This document shows, one piece after another, positions 44,598-54,969 of a DNA stretch of 64,000 nt; positions within the stretch are counted from its first letter, which is position 1, and each line of letters starts with the position of its first letter. The translations under genes and the position numbers were made by a program. The notes under the pieces were generated by a model that was not told the origin of the DNA, made no database searches, and saw only the letters and a program-made list of their open reading frames with translations. This stretch comes from Haemaphysalis longicornis (Eukaryota > Arthropoda > Arachnida > Ixodida > Ixodidae): positions 37,376,950-37,440,949 of the forward strand of contig CM023454.1 of assembly GCA_013339765.2 (NCBI GenBank). Reading direction: 5' to 3'.

Positions 44598-44866
44598 TGT
44601 AGCAAGGATAACGAGCAGCTCTTGCAACGCCATCAGCTTATCCGGGTATGCGCCACATCAAGAAAGAGTGCCATGCGATCGTGGCCAATCTATGCACGAC
44701 GGTATGTGCGCACGCTGGTAGCAGTGGAAGAAGAAGTACGGCAGGAGGTTCTTGGCGCGTGTGTGCGGCCATCGTCTGTATGATTGTACCTGCGCTCGCC
44801 TTGCTTCTGCTCCTGCCAATAAACAACGTTCGGTCTACTACCAGAGGGTCAACTATATTCCTTACA
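44598..44866 (+). repeat. Gypsy-1 5' LTR
   Basis: 269 bp, TGTAGCAAGG...TTACA. It contains CCTGCCAATAAACAACG near its end, where AATAAA is a likely polyadenylation signal. Open frames within it are non-coding by-products and recur in the 3' LTR. Confidence 0.92.
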
Positions 44867-44927
44867 AGTGGTGGAGGTCAGGTGTTTTGGTCCCATCCTG
44901 GAGCTACGCAACCGAACGCTGTCCACG

Positions 44928-46125
44928 ATGAACCACGACTCCGTCCAGCAGCCTTCATCGGCGGCACCAACCGTCATCTGCTCGGGTACACTGCGCGAGC
45001 GGGATCCACCCAAGTTCAATGGCACCGACGGAAATGATGCTAAGGACTGGCGTTCCATGTACGAACGTGTGAGTAACCATAACCGATGGGATGATAAGAA
45101 GAAATTGATCAATGTCCCCTTCTCTTTCACCGGCCTCGTTGAAACGTGGTGGAATGATAACGAATCCCGCACCAAGACGTGGTCCTCTTTCCGCTGTAAC
45201 TTCATAGAAGTCTTCGGGCGCCCTACGGTTAGGAAGCTTCAAGCCGAGCAGCGCTTACGTGTGCGAGGACAGCAGGCTGGGAAGGCGTTCACTAGCTATA
45301 TAGAGGATGTCATCGACCTGTCCAAACGCGTCGATCCCTCCATGACATAAACCGAGAAGTTCCGACACATCTTAAAGGGAGTCGATGACGACGCCTTGCC
45401 GATGTTACTATCCAAGGACCCCCGAACTGCCTCTGACATCGCCCGCCTTTGCCAGAGTTTCGACGACCTGTGCAAGCAGCGAGCCCTCACACGGCAAGCT
45501 TGTGCTCGGGAGCAGCCCGTTTCAAGTGTGGAGGCAGTATATGAAGGGTACCCTGCGCGGTTTGCGCGAATCAAAGATTCCATTCGGGAAGAGGTGGCCC
45601 GCCAAGTCTCCCTCCTGCACTACATCTCAGACCCGTCTTCCACCCTGGCGCCTTCGCTTCAAAATGTCATCAAGGAAGAGGTCGCTGAATCACTACCATC
45701 CGCTCAGCATAACCTGCTCGTAGCTGCAACCCCTGACTTACGCCTCCGTAGCAGGACGGCCATCGCACCAGCCTGTTTCGTTTTCTCGCCGACGTGTTGT
45801 ATGCCCACCTGCCGATTCCTTTCCTGCCGCTTCCTTTCCACCAGCGCCCCGTGCTCCAGCTTTATTACCAGCACGACCGCCGGTAACCCCGGTGAGCAGT
45901 CCCCAGCGAAAGGGTGCGTGGCGCACGCAGGACAATCGTCCGATTTGTTTTGCATGTGGCACGCCAGGGCATGTCGCTCGCTACTGTCGCCGCCGCAAAT
46001 TGCCGCCCGCCGCCAGCTATCCCCAGGCGCCTTTTTACGCCACCCCTTACATTTGGCCGCATGCTGCTCAACCAGCGTCTCCCATGCGTAGCCGCCCTAC
46101 TAATGCCGAAGGAGAAAAATAAAAG
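44928..46125 (+). pseudogene. Gypsy-1 gag remnant
   Basis: Starts at the ATG of MNHDSVQQ. The capsid-like part reads LRERDPPKFNGTDGNDAKDW, LVETWWNDNES and TSYIEDVIDLSKRV. A TAA at 45348-45350 interrupts, and the same frame continues with EKFRHILKGVDDDALPMLL to about 45740. A frameshift then moves the zinc knuckle CFACGTPGHVARYC (45946-45987, CX2CX4HX4C) to another frame. Gag packages element RNA into virus-like particles. This copy could not make the full protein. Confidence 0.85.
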
Positions 46126-46169
46126 CCACAGTTCCGGAGGCAAGAACTGCGTCGCCATCGAATCCTTGA

Positions 46170-46790
46170 AGTCCTCATTTCTCTCCTAAAAATGCTATCG
46201 ACGTAATTGTGGAAGGTGTCCCTACCATTTCTCTCATCGACACTGGAGCCGTTGTTTCGATCATCCACGCCGACCTCTGCAGTTCTATTCGAAAAGCCAT
46301 GACGCGTCTTTCTGGGCTCTCGTTACGCACCGCGAGTTCACAGCCAATGAAGCCGCTAGCCGCTTGCACAGCTCGTGTCGTCATCCAGAACAATTCCTAC
46401 ACCATTGAATTCATCGTGCTGCCAGCTTGCTCTCAGGACATCATCCTCGGAGGGGACTTTCTTGCCCCCAGAATAACGCTATCATTAAGTGTTCCCGTGC
46501 TGAAGTCGAGCTTTTTTCTGTTCTTTTCGACGGTTCCTGTAATGACGCTACAAAATTACTCGTCGTTCAACACATCGACGTCCCGCCCAGCTTTTCCCGT
46601 CATCGTGCCCCTGTGCTGTACCTCTGTCCCCGACGCCACTGTTTTGTTTACGCCTTCTGTCATTTTCTTTCACCGCAAATGCCTTCCGCTACCTTCTGCC
46701 GTTTTGACTGTGCGTGATGGCGCCACCACTATGTTGGTGACCAATCCGTCAGCGACCCCGTGCGTTCTTCTACAGTGAGAAACACTTGGC
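46170..46790 (+). pseudogene. Gypsy-1 protease region
   Basis: The frame reads VPTISLIDTGAVVSIIHADL, with the aspartic protease DTGA motif at about 46239-46250. SQDIILGGDFL (about 46430-46465) matches the second conserved 'ILGxDFL' block of retropepsins. The frame continues about 100 codons into less conserved sequence and ends at a stop near 46778. The RT frame starts separately at 46893, after at least one frame break. Confidence 0.8.
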
Positions 46791-46889
46791 TTCGCAGAGC
46801 TTGTAGATGCTCGTCTAGTTGTTGACGTACGATGTGATCTTTCTCATGTTGAGATCAGTGAACTGAGTGCTTCTCTATGTTCGCCCGGG

Positions 46890-48250
46890 CTATTGCCATC
46901 CGATGCCTTTCCCCACTGCATCGACGCCAATCTGGATGCAACCCAGCGAGAACGTATTACTTTATTGCTTTCTAAGTTTCCTTCTTCCTTTGATTGCACG
47001 CAAACCTCGCTGGGCAGCACGTCTACGGTTACGCACTCAGTCGACACAGGATCACATGCTCCACTTCGACAGCGCCGATATCGTGTGTCTCCGACAGAGC
47101 GGCGAACCATTGAAGACCACGTCACAGATATGCTTCAACGAGGTGTTATTCGTCCCTCGAAGAGTGCGTGGGCTTCACCAGGGGTTCTGGTTAAGAAGAA
47201 CGACGGCTCTATTCGGTTTTGCGTTGATTATCGCCGCTTGAATACCATCACAAGAAAAGACGTGTACCATCTTCCGCGTATCGACTATGCGCTGGACTGT
47301 CTGCAGGGAGCGGAATTTTTCTCGTCACTCGACTTACGCTCCGGGTACTGCCAATTTCTCATGGTCGAGGCTGATCGCGCAAAGACGGCATTTGTAACCC
47401 CAGATGGCCTTTACGAATTTAACGTCATACCGTTGGGGCTTTGCAACGCCACCGCCACGTTGGAAAGAATGATGGACAATCTCCTCCAAGGCCTCAAGTG
47501 GAAGACGTGCCTCTGTTACCTGGACGACGTAGCCGTTTTCAATCCCGATTTCGAGACACACCTGATTCGCCTAGAACAAGCCCTGACTTGCCTTGCGAAC
47601 GCTGGGCTGCAGCTAAACCTCAAAAAATGCCGCTTCGCCACACGCAAGCTTACCATCCTCGGTCATGTCGTTTCCATAGACGGCATCAGCCTTGACGCAA
47701 CAAATCTTCGAGCCATTGCAGAGTTCCCGAAGCCGACCACACTGAAGGCGCTTAGGAGCTTCATTGGCCTCTGTTCTTATTTTCGACGGTTTGTTCGCCA
47801 CTTCGCGACCATTATTTCGCTTCTTACCAAGTTCCTCGGTAACGACAGCGGCATTTCTGCTTGGTCACCATCCTGCGACGAGGCGTTTACGACACTGCGT
47901 CGTTGGTTGACATCCCCGCCTATATTACGGCATTTCGACCCGTCGGCCCCCACGGAAGTGCACACTTATGCGAGTGGGATTGGCCTCGGTGCCCTGCTCG
48001 CTCGGGGTTGTACGGCCGCCCATTTGACGTGGTGACCGATCACCACGCGCTTTGTTGGCTCGCCTCCCTGAAGGATCCTTCAGGTCGTCTTGGGCGGTGG
48101 GCTCTTCGCCTGCAAGAATATGATATCCGCGTGGTTTACCGTTCCGGCCGTAAGCATTCGGATGCTGACGCACTCTCCCGCTCTCCAATCCCGGCTGACG
48201 TGTCTCACCTTGCCACAGTGGACTGTAGCTTGTGGTCGCTCAGTGTCACC
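46890..48250 (+). pseudogene. Gypsy-1 reverse transcriptase and truncated RNase H
   Basis: A 380-codon open stretch (46893-48035) carries the RT: APLRQRRYRVSPTERR, VIRPSKSAWASPGVLVKK, FCVDYRRLNTITRKDVYHL, FSSLDLRSGYCQF and CYLDDVAVF (YLDD codons 47517-47528, intact). The connection follows: LGHVVSIDGI and SFIGLCSYFRRFV. RNase H then starts but reads HTYASGIGLGALLA, with Tyr at the usual catalytic Asp (TAT, 47967-47969). At about 48005 the reading jumps, with a frame change, to LYGRPFDVVTDHHALCWL, so roughly 60 residues of RNase H are deleted. It ends with RSGRKHSDADALSR. Confidence 0.88.
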
Positions 48251-49536
48251 AACATTACTGCCGAGCAGCGTAAGGACCCATGGATAGCTTCCATCATCGG
48301 CGTCCTGTCTGGTCCTTCAGCTACTGGTACACCCAGAGCACTGCGGCGACAAGCCTCTCACTACCAACTGCGTGAAGAGCCCCTTTATCATCGGAGTTAC
48401 AACTCGGACGGTCGCAAGTGGCGTTCGGTTATCCCACGCCATCTGCGTGCCGACATTTGCTCCGCCTTTAATGCCGACCAGAGTTGCGCGCACGCTGGCG
48501 TCCTGAAAACGTACGAGCCCCTACACCTACGTTACTATTGGAGGGGCATGCATGTATACCTACGTGAGGAAGTGCGTGCGCTTATGTCCGGAGTGTCAGA
48601 GTCGCAAATCACCGCCTACTCGCTCTACAGCCCCGTTGCAACCACTACCGTGCCCCTCCAAAACATTTCATCGCGTTAGAATCGATCTGTACGGTCCCCT
48701 GCCTTTAACGGCTGCCGGTAACCGGTGGATAATTGTAGCGGTCGACCACCTCACAAGGAACGCCGAAACAGCTGCCTTGCCGGCATCCACGGCTCGTGAC
48801 GTCGCCAGTTTTCTCTTGCGTCACTCTGTACTTCGTTACAGAGCGCCTCGGGAACTTCTGAGTGATCGTGGCCGCGTTTTCCTATCGGACGTTATGAAAG
48901 CTCTACTCGCCGAATGCCACGTTGTTCACCGCACGAGCTCCTCGTACCACCCGCAAGCCAATGGGCTCACAGAGCGCTTCAACCGCACCCTGGGAGATCT
49001 GCTATCAATGTACGTGTCGTCAGATCACTCCAATTGGAACTCGTACTTCCGTTCATAACGTATGCATACAACACGGCTACGCAGACAACGACAGGATTTT
49101 CTCCGTTTTTCCTACTTCATGGACACGAGCCGACCTGTACACTGTATACCATTCTGCCTAGCAACCCTGACGCCACAGAATTTAAACCGGTTTCGCCACT
49201 AGCGCAGCAAGCCGAAGAGTGTCGCCAACTCGCCCGTTCCTTTACAACTGCAGATCAACAGTGCCAGAAGCATCGCCGTGACGAGTTCACACCCCTCCGA
49301 CATTTGAACCCGGCTCACATGTCTGGCTTTGGGTGCCCTGCCCAACACCGGGTTTCTCCTCAAAACTTGTCGCCAAATATCATGACCCTTACAAAGTCAT
49401 CGCCCGCACTTCGCCCGTGAACTACACTTGTGGAACAGTCACCCCCCTCCCTCTGATCTTCGCCGCTGGGGGCGTAAAACAGTCCACGTTCAACGACTGA
49501 AGCCCTACTACGACCCCCTGGTGTCGTCCTCACCTT
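48250..49536 (+). pseudogene. Gypsy-1 integrase remnant
   Basis: The zinc-binding N-terminus is split over two frames: CAHAGVLKTYEPLHLRYYW then, after a shift near 48580, LCPECQSRKSPPT. The catalytic core (48552-49058) reads RIDLYGPLP, LLSDRGRVF and NGLTERFNRTLG, supplying the D, D and E residues. Another frame shift follows, with FITYAYNTATQTTTGFSPFF in the next frame. A C-terminal GPY-like tail is decayed before a stop near 49536. Integrase would insert the element cDNA. Confidence 0.85.
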
Positions 49537-49572
49537 AAGTCGCCAGGTTGGCTCCTTTTCACCGGGGGCGAT

Positions 49573-49839
49573 TGTAGCAAGGATAACGAGCAGCTGTTGT
49601 AACGCCATCAGCTTATCCGGGTATGCGCCACACCACGAAAGAGTGCCATGTGATCGTGGCCAATCAATGCACGACCGTATGCGCGCACGCTGGTAGCAGT
49701 GGAAAAAGAAGTACGGCAGAAGGTGCTTGGCGCGTGTGTTCGGCCGTCGTCTGTACGCTTGTACCTGCGCTCGCCTTGCTTGCTCCTGCCAATAAACAAC
49801 GTGCGGTCTACTTCCGGACGTCAACTATATATATTCCTT

Positions 49840-49842
<3 letters not shown>
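49573..49842 (+). repeat. Gypsy-1 3' LTR
   Basis: 270 bp, same ends as the 5' LTR. Differences are scattered and include short indels (CTTCTGCTCC against CTTGCTCC) and an extra TATA near the 3' end. A GGGGGCGA purine-rich stretch precedes it as a weak polypurine tract. Confidence 0.92.

Positions 49843-49900
<58 letters not shown>
49843..49900. repeat. (TA)n tract right of the Gypsy-1 LTR
   Basis: Nearly pure TA, about 58 bp, directly after the LTR end. Probably the right half of the microsatellite target, since expanded or contracted. Confidence 0.9.
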
Positions 49901-49901
<1 letters not shown>

Positions 49902-50064
49902 GTAAGGAAATGAAGGGCTCGTTGAGGAAATACAGAAAGATAGGCCAGCAGTCTACAATGCCAAAGGAGGCATAGGGGTGTGGTTAGGCTCTTTTCTTTT
50001 TACTACGGTTATTGAAGTAAACATTTTTTTAATATACAGAAGAAAGAAAGAAAGAAAAACACGC

Positions 50065-50135
50065 GCCCAGAGTGGGGACCGAACCCACGCCTTTCGATTA
50101 CATGTCGAATGCCTTATAAATTCGGGTATCTGGGC
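50065..50135 (-). other. tRNA-like segment, type B, copy 1
   Basis: 71 nt on the minus strand. The acceptor ends GCCCAGA and TCTGGGC pair perfectly over 7 bp. TTCGA/TCGAA forms a 5-bp anticodon stem with loop CATGTAA. GTGGG-TTCGGTC-CCCAC forms a T arm with a B box. Position 33 of the loop is A rather than the near-universal U, and the A box is decayed relative to copy 2. It lies inside a repeat unit. Confidence 0.75.
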
Positions 50136-50542
50136 GACTGTGTCCTCCTTCACTTTCTGGGCTATTTATATTTATAGAAGTGTATCTGACACTGAGAGTG
50201 GTAGCCAGCGCCACTCTGACTACACGGAGAGAAGGGGACCTTCTTTTCAACCCCCAGGGCGTGACTCCAACGTCTACAGCCTGCCATGAGCGGGTAACTG
50301 GCGGGAAGCCCTCTTATGCTACCTAGGCACCAAGACTGCCTGAACCGAGACCCTCGCTAGGCTTTCGCTGAATAATATAGTAAGGAAATAAGGGGCTCGT
50401 TGAGGAAATACAGAAAGATAGGTCAGCAGTCTACAATACCAAAGGAGGCATAGGGGTCTGGTTAGGCTCTTTTCTTTTTTACTACGGTTAATAAAGTAAA
50501 CATTTTTTTAATATACAGAAGAAAGAAAGAAGAAAAACACGC

Positions 50543-50613
50543 GCCCAGAGTGGGGACCGAACCCACGCCTTTCGATTACATGTCGAATGCCTTACCAATT
50601 CGGCTATCTGGGC
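50543..50613 (-). other. tRNA-like segment, type B, copy 2
   Basis: Same 71-nt fold as copy 1, with a better D arm (TAGCCGAATTGGTAAGGC) that matches a Pol III A box, plus GGTTCGGTCCC as B box. The loop CATGTAA would place TGT as anticodon but lacks U33. I treat it as a SINE-type promoter head; a diverged tRNA gene remains possible. Confidence 0.75.
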
Positions 50614-50699
50614 AAACTGTGTCCCCCTTCACTTTCTGGGCTATTTATATTTAGTAGAAGTGTATCTGACACTGAGGTTGGTAGCCAGCGCCACTCTGC

Positions 50700-53600
50700 G
50701 CCAGCCGAATTGTAGTCGAATGTGACTAGAGGAAGAATTCGATGCCAGTTGGTGCGGTCCGGGTTAATATACTTGGATAGCATGTCGGAGAGTGCACTAT
50801 GAAATCATTCGGTGATCCGTTGGTTTGATGTGCACCGTGGCGCAACATGATGTTCTGAAGTACAAAATCTGCCATTTCTTGAGCGCATCCAGATCGCCCA
50901 GGTAATGTTTCCGCGTACCTGGCCAAATGGTCGACCACCGTTGCAATCCAGCGGTAGCCGGTGGGTGTGCGTGGCAGTGGTCCATACACATCAATCCCCA
51001 CCGTGTCAAAAGCAGAACGCGGACAGGCAACTGCTTGTAAAAAACCACCTGGGGAAGGTGTCCTGCGTTTTCTGTGTTGGCATTTGACACATGATAAATG
51101 TATTTTGAACACTTGTAGACATCCCATGCCAGAAAAAAAACGACTACGGATTCAGTCGTACGTTTTCTGAAAACCCAGCGGTCGAATGGTCGCGTCGTCG
51201 TAGGATGCCTCTAAAATGACTGGCCTGAGCAACCGAGGCAAAACAGTGAATCATCGACTGCCTGAAAGGTGTGATGGCTGTAACGGCAGACAACTCCACT
51301 TACGAGCTGAAACTTCTTCAGCTGCTGGTGTAAGTGGCTGTTGAGTGGCTGCAGGGTGCCTTCAAATATTTGTATGATTCCGTGTGTGGGATCGTTGGAG
51401 CACTGTCGTTACAATCGCAAAGGATGGGGCTCGATGTGAGGGCATCATTTAGGGCCTAAAAAGCCAGTTCGCAATCTTGTGCCCAAACAAAAAGGATGCG
51501 CGGGCGTAAATGGCGATGTAGAGGGGAAGCAATCATTGCAAAATATTGTATAAATCTGCGGAAGTATGATGCGATTCCGATGAAGCTGCAGAGTTCTTTT
51601 TGGTGTTGTGGACGGGGAAAATTTAAAACTGCTGAAATCTCTGGGTGAGGTTGAATTTATTTTTCGCTGATTACGTGGCCTAATAGTTTGATAGATTTGC
51701 GGGCGTATGTGCATTTTTTTGTGTTTTTATGCAGTACCGCATTAGGAAGACAACTAAGTAATTCGTCCAGATGGCGTAAGTGTTGGTGAAATGTACCTGT
51801 GAAAACAACAATGTCGCCCAGGTAGCAGAGACGTGTTTTTCACTTAAAACCACGAAGCACGGTGGTAATCATTCGTTCAAACGTGGCAGGCTCACTACAA
51901 CACCCAAATGGCATCACGTTGAACTCGAAAAGCCCGTCTGGGGTGGAAAACGCTGTCTTCCCTTTGTCATCCTTAGCCATTGGGATCTGCCATTATGCCG
52001 AGGGTAAGTCAAGACTCGAGAAGTACTCCGCTCATTGGAGACTGTCCAAACATTGTCGATGCGGGGAAGTGGATAAGCGTCTTTCCGAGTGATCTTATTT
52101 ATGGCATGGTAGTCGACACAAAAGCGTACTGACCAATCCTTCTTCTCGACTACCACAAATGAGGATGACCAAGAGCTCGACGATGGGCGGATAAGGTCGC
52201 GCTTGAGCATCTCAGCCACCTTCTCTTCAATCGCTCAGCCATCTGTATCAATTCGGTGGGTGGTCACAGTCGTTCGTTTTAGAATGTTAGCAACCACGTC
52301 AAAGGAGCCAAGGAGCTGTTCAGTTTGCTGAGATTTAAGGTAGGGGCTGAAAGTTGCAGCAATACTGCAAACACCACCGGAAGAAGCGAGGTCACCGGCA
52401 CGCGAAGGTGGTACTGCGTTGGACGGAACAAAAACAGGCTCGCTGTCAACCACAGCAGCGACGGTCATGCCGCAACAAAATTGGCTGTGTGGTGGTGTTC
52501 CGAGCGGCCAGAGCTGCAGATTCTTGCGAAAAACGAAGGAGGCATGTGGACTTAGCATACCGCTTGATAAAGACACTACCACATAGCCTGCAAAACTGCT
52601 GCTCGAGGACACCAAAACAACTCGTTGACAACCGCGGCGGCAAAAAATTGGCCGTGTGGAAGGTTAGCTGCTGCTGTCGCGAGTTTGGTGCAGGGGAAGG
52701 GTTTGTGCTGGAAATGTGAATGGCTGATTGGCGACAGAAATTACCGCAGAAGCTCAAGAGAGAAAGTCCCATCCAAATATAATTCATGGGGGCACTTTGG
52801 CTATACGGGAATCTCAATATGGTGGCAATTGTCTCCTATGGGGACACCTGCCATACAATATGCGGCTGCCTGTAGAGTATTCCCATCTGCACTGCACAAT
52901 GCAAGTCCCGGGTAGGGCGTTTTCATTTTTCTCAGGCGGGCACACAGATCACTATGCATGACGGAGATACTACCACCAGTGTCCAACAAGCTTGTACAAC
53001 GATTCCTTCCACAATTAAAGGCAAAATGTTCTAGGGGCGCGCCGGAGGAGTTCTAGAGAGTTTGCACGATGCAGTTTCCCTTCCACAAACTGCAGCATCG
53101 GGTTTTCTGGCTGGTAATTGACGTCGTTCTATACAAAGCGAAGAGGAGAGACAAAACATCGTCCAGGAGAAGGGGAACGGCGCCCTTGGGTCATGTTGCT
53201 TGCGGAAAAGGTCGGGTAAATCATGAGGCGACGGGTAGTGGTGGCGAGGTTGATAATGAGGTCATCGTGAGCTGTAGTTCTGGCGGAGGTCGCGTTCGCA
53301 TGGCGCGTAACCCCTCCGCTCATCTCGCTGGTGCCGAAGGCAAAAGCCCGAGATGTGCCCGCCACGAATTGCGCAATAGAAACAAACCGGGCGTTCGTTA
53401 GGCCGGAAATCCAGATGCGGTCGCCAGTTCGAATATGTTGGCGAAGCACGGGCCGCTGAGATCTCCGTGAGCTCTCTGAGCACTGACTGAGGTGCAAGTA
53501 CTCTGACGAAAGCAACTGGGGTGGAGGAGGAGAGCGCGGACTACAGGTCATCAACGCCAGATCCTCGTTATGATACCCAGCAAATCTGTCGCAGGCGGAA

Positions 53601-54420
53601 TGCACCGGTCACCATGTGAGCAATACGAGCCGTGCTTTTGGAGTTACTCGAGAATTATATCGCGTATAAAAGCACGAAGCTCCGACACAGAAGGAAGACG
53701 AGCTGATTCCTGCCGTGGCTGCAGGAAATCGCCTGTAGGTGGTCCAGACGCTCTTACGTGGTCCATACGTCATCGACGGAAGTGGGATTTTACTGGGCAA
53801 GCGAGGTAAAAGGCGAACTCTGCGATACCCTTGAGTAGATGGCGACATTTGTCAGCCTTTAACATGCCTGTGTTCTCCTGACGGCAGACAGCTAGGACAT
53901 CTTCAATATAAGACGACGCAAATCTCTCGTCCGGACGCTGCCAGCGGGCATCTAGTAATATCTTTGCCTCATCTGAACGCGCAGACGGTGTGCCAAATAT
54001 CTCGCGGATCTTCTGAGTGAAGGACGTCCAATCAGTTATGGTATGCTCGTTGTTACGGTGCCAGGTCTTTGCAACTTCATTCAGGGAGAGACCTACGTTT
54101 TGTAGCTTGAACTTCTTCTCCAACCTGTTATATTGGCTGCCTTGGTTGAACTGGTCAATCCACTCCTCGACGTCTTCCCCATGAAGACCAGCGAAGCCGA
54201 GAGGGCTGCGCTGGCGGCAACTCACCATCCATGCCGGTGAGGTACGAGCGGCAGCATTCGACGCGCCTTCTCGGTCCATTGGATGGGGTGGCGGTTGCAC
54301 AAGGCGGCCAGAACGGAGCTTTAGGGCTGCAGCTAGGTCAGGGCGAGGACAGGGCCGAACGCAGCAACCTCTTTAACTGGTTGGGAGACGGAAGACACTG
54401 CACAAGTCGGCACCAGTTCT
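50700..54420 (-). pseudogene. Gypsy-2 LTR retrotransposon remnant
   Basis: Minus strand, 5' side at high coordinates. Gag: GEDVEEWIDQFNQ, KTWHRNNEHTITDW and SSYIEDVLAVCRQE (53770-54300), then a knuckle CFYCAIRGGHISGFC with one extra residue (about 53340-53385). Protease: MLDTGGSISVMHSDL (about 52945-52989). RT: LIRPSSSSWSSSFVVVEKKD and FCVDYHAINKITRKDAYPLP (52060-52200), then CYLGDIVVF at about 51811-51835, where the YLDD box has Gly for Asp. Integrase: CVKCQHRKRRTPSP and DVYGPLPRTPTGYRW (50940-51090). The integrase end is cut off at the composite repeat. Its gag and integrase resemble Gypsy-1, so they are related lineages. No LTR was recognised. Confidence 0.82.
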
Positions 54421-54575
54421 AGTGGACTCTTGAGCCACTCTTGACGATGATAATTAAAATGGCACGTAGAGGTGAGGGATTCGTCCTACCGACTGTCGGC
54501 GATTGGCCATAGCATATAGGTGTCCCACAGCGCACTAATTGGCCGCTAATATTGACTGCGCTTAAACACGGTCAG

Positions 54576-54580
<5 letters not shown>

Positions 54581-54645
<65 letters not shown>
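54581..54645. repeat. (TA)n microsatellite
   Basis: A pure TA run of about 65 bp. It abuts Penelope-like tail sequence on its right and gives rise to meaningless Ile/Tyr open frames. Confidence 0.92.
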
Positions 54646-54649
<4 letters not shown>

Positions 54650-54745
54650 AAAAAGACCGGCCCCCGGTCGAAACATTAGAATAAATGTTGTTATGATTTT
54701 CAGTTTGACTTCTGTATTGTATATATATATATATATTTGGTAGCG
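54646..54745 (+). repeat. Penelope-like element terminal fragment (tentative)
   Basis: AGACCGGCCCCCGGTCGAAAC, then TTAGAATAAATGTTG and a TATATA tail. The inverted GACCGG/CCGGTC core followed by CGAAAC and AATAAA resembles the ends of Penelope-like elements from memory. The flanking TA runs fit that reading. No coding part is attached. Confidence 0.45.
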
Positions 54746-54839
54746 AATATATTTAAATATATATACATATATATAAACTAATTAGAAGCCCAGACCACGC
54801 ATACCACATAGGGTTTATTATGAGGGTAATGACGTAAAA

Positions 54840-54965
54840 TTTTAACTTGGCCTAATAAAGGAACAGTGGAAGAAAACAAAGAGAACACAGTGGCCCAGAT
54901 GGCCGAATTTGTAAAGCATCGCGAATTTTATTAGAGGGCGGCGCTTCGGTCCCCACCTAAAGCGC
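54840..54965 (+). mobile_element. SINE-like remnant with tRNA-like head
   Basis: GGCCCAGATGGCCGAATTTGTAA and a decayed CTTCGGTCCCCAC B box (about 54893-54960) match the tRNA-like part of the subfamily B composite repeats, here on the plus strand. The upstream GGAAGAAAACAAAGAGAACACAGT also parallels that family. The body after the B box is missing because the RTE end follows directly. Confidence 0.55.
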
Positions 54966-54969
54966 TAAT

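Larger units (their letters stand above)
44598..49842 (+). mobile_element. Gypsy-1 LTR retrotransposon, complete outline, inactive
   Basis: Two LTRs of 269 and 270 bp (44598-44866, 49573-49842) enclose gag, protease, RT, a deleted RNase H and integrase in Gypsy order. LTRs start TGTAGCAAGG and end TTACA. Roughly 20 differences by eye give about 8 percent divergence, so the insertion is not recent. A possible primer site (TGGTGGAGGTC) begins three bases after the 5' LTR. The coding region has an in-frame stop in gag, several frameshifts, and an internal deletion with loss of an RNase H aspartate. Confidence 0.9.
49902..50700 (-). repeat. Composite tRNA-headed repeat, subfamily B (1.7 copies)
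   Basis: AGGAAATGAAGGGCTCGTTG at 49905 recurs as AGGAAATAAGGGGCTCGTTG at 50383, a 478-bp period. Units contain GGTTAGGCTCTTTTC, a GAAAGAAAG run, a tRNA-like segment on the minus strand, CTTTCTGGGCTATTTATAT and the GCCAGCGCCACTCTG block shared with subfamily A. The second unit stops at about 50697, where the decayed Gypsy-2 begins. The two copies are close in sequence, so the duplication is younger than the A/B split. Confidence 0.75.

Noticed and set aside
44861..44890. Confident primer binding site for Gypsy-1
   Set aside because: TGGTGGAGGTC starts with TGG near the LTR end, but I cannot match it to a particular tRNA. It is mentioned only as possible.
49623..49913. 96-codon open frame at the 3' LTR of Gypsy-1
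   Set aside because: It lies within the LTR and runs into TA repeats. The matching frame in the 5' LTR differs in extent, as expected for non-coding sequence.
50065..50135. Functional tRNA gene
   Set aside because: Despite perfect stems, it lacks U33, lies inside a dispersed repeat and occurs again 478 bp away. A SINE-type promoter head is more likely.
54552..54743. Ile/Tyr-repeat open frame
   Set aside because: It is a translation of the TA microsatellite.
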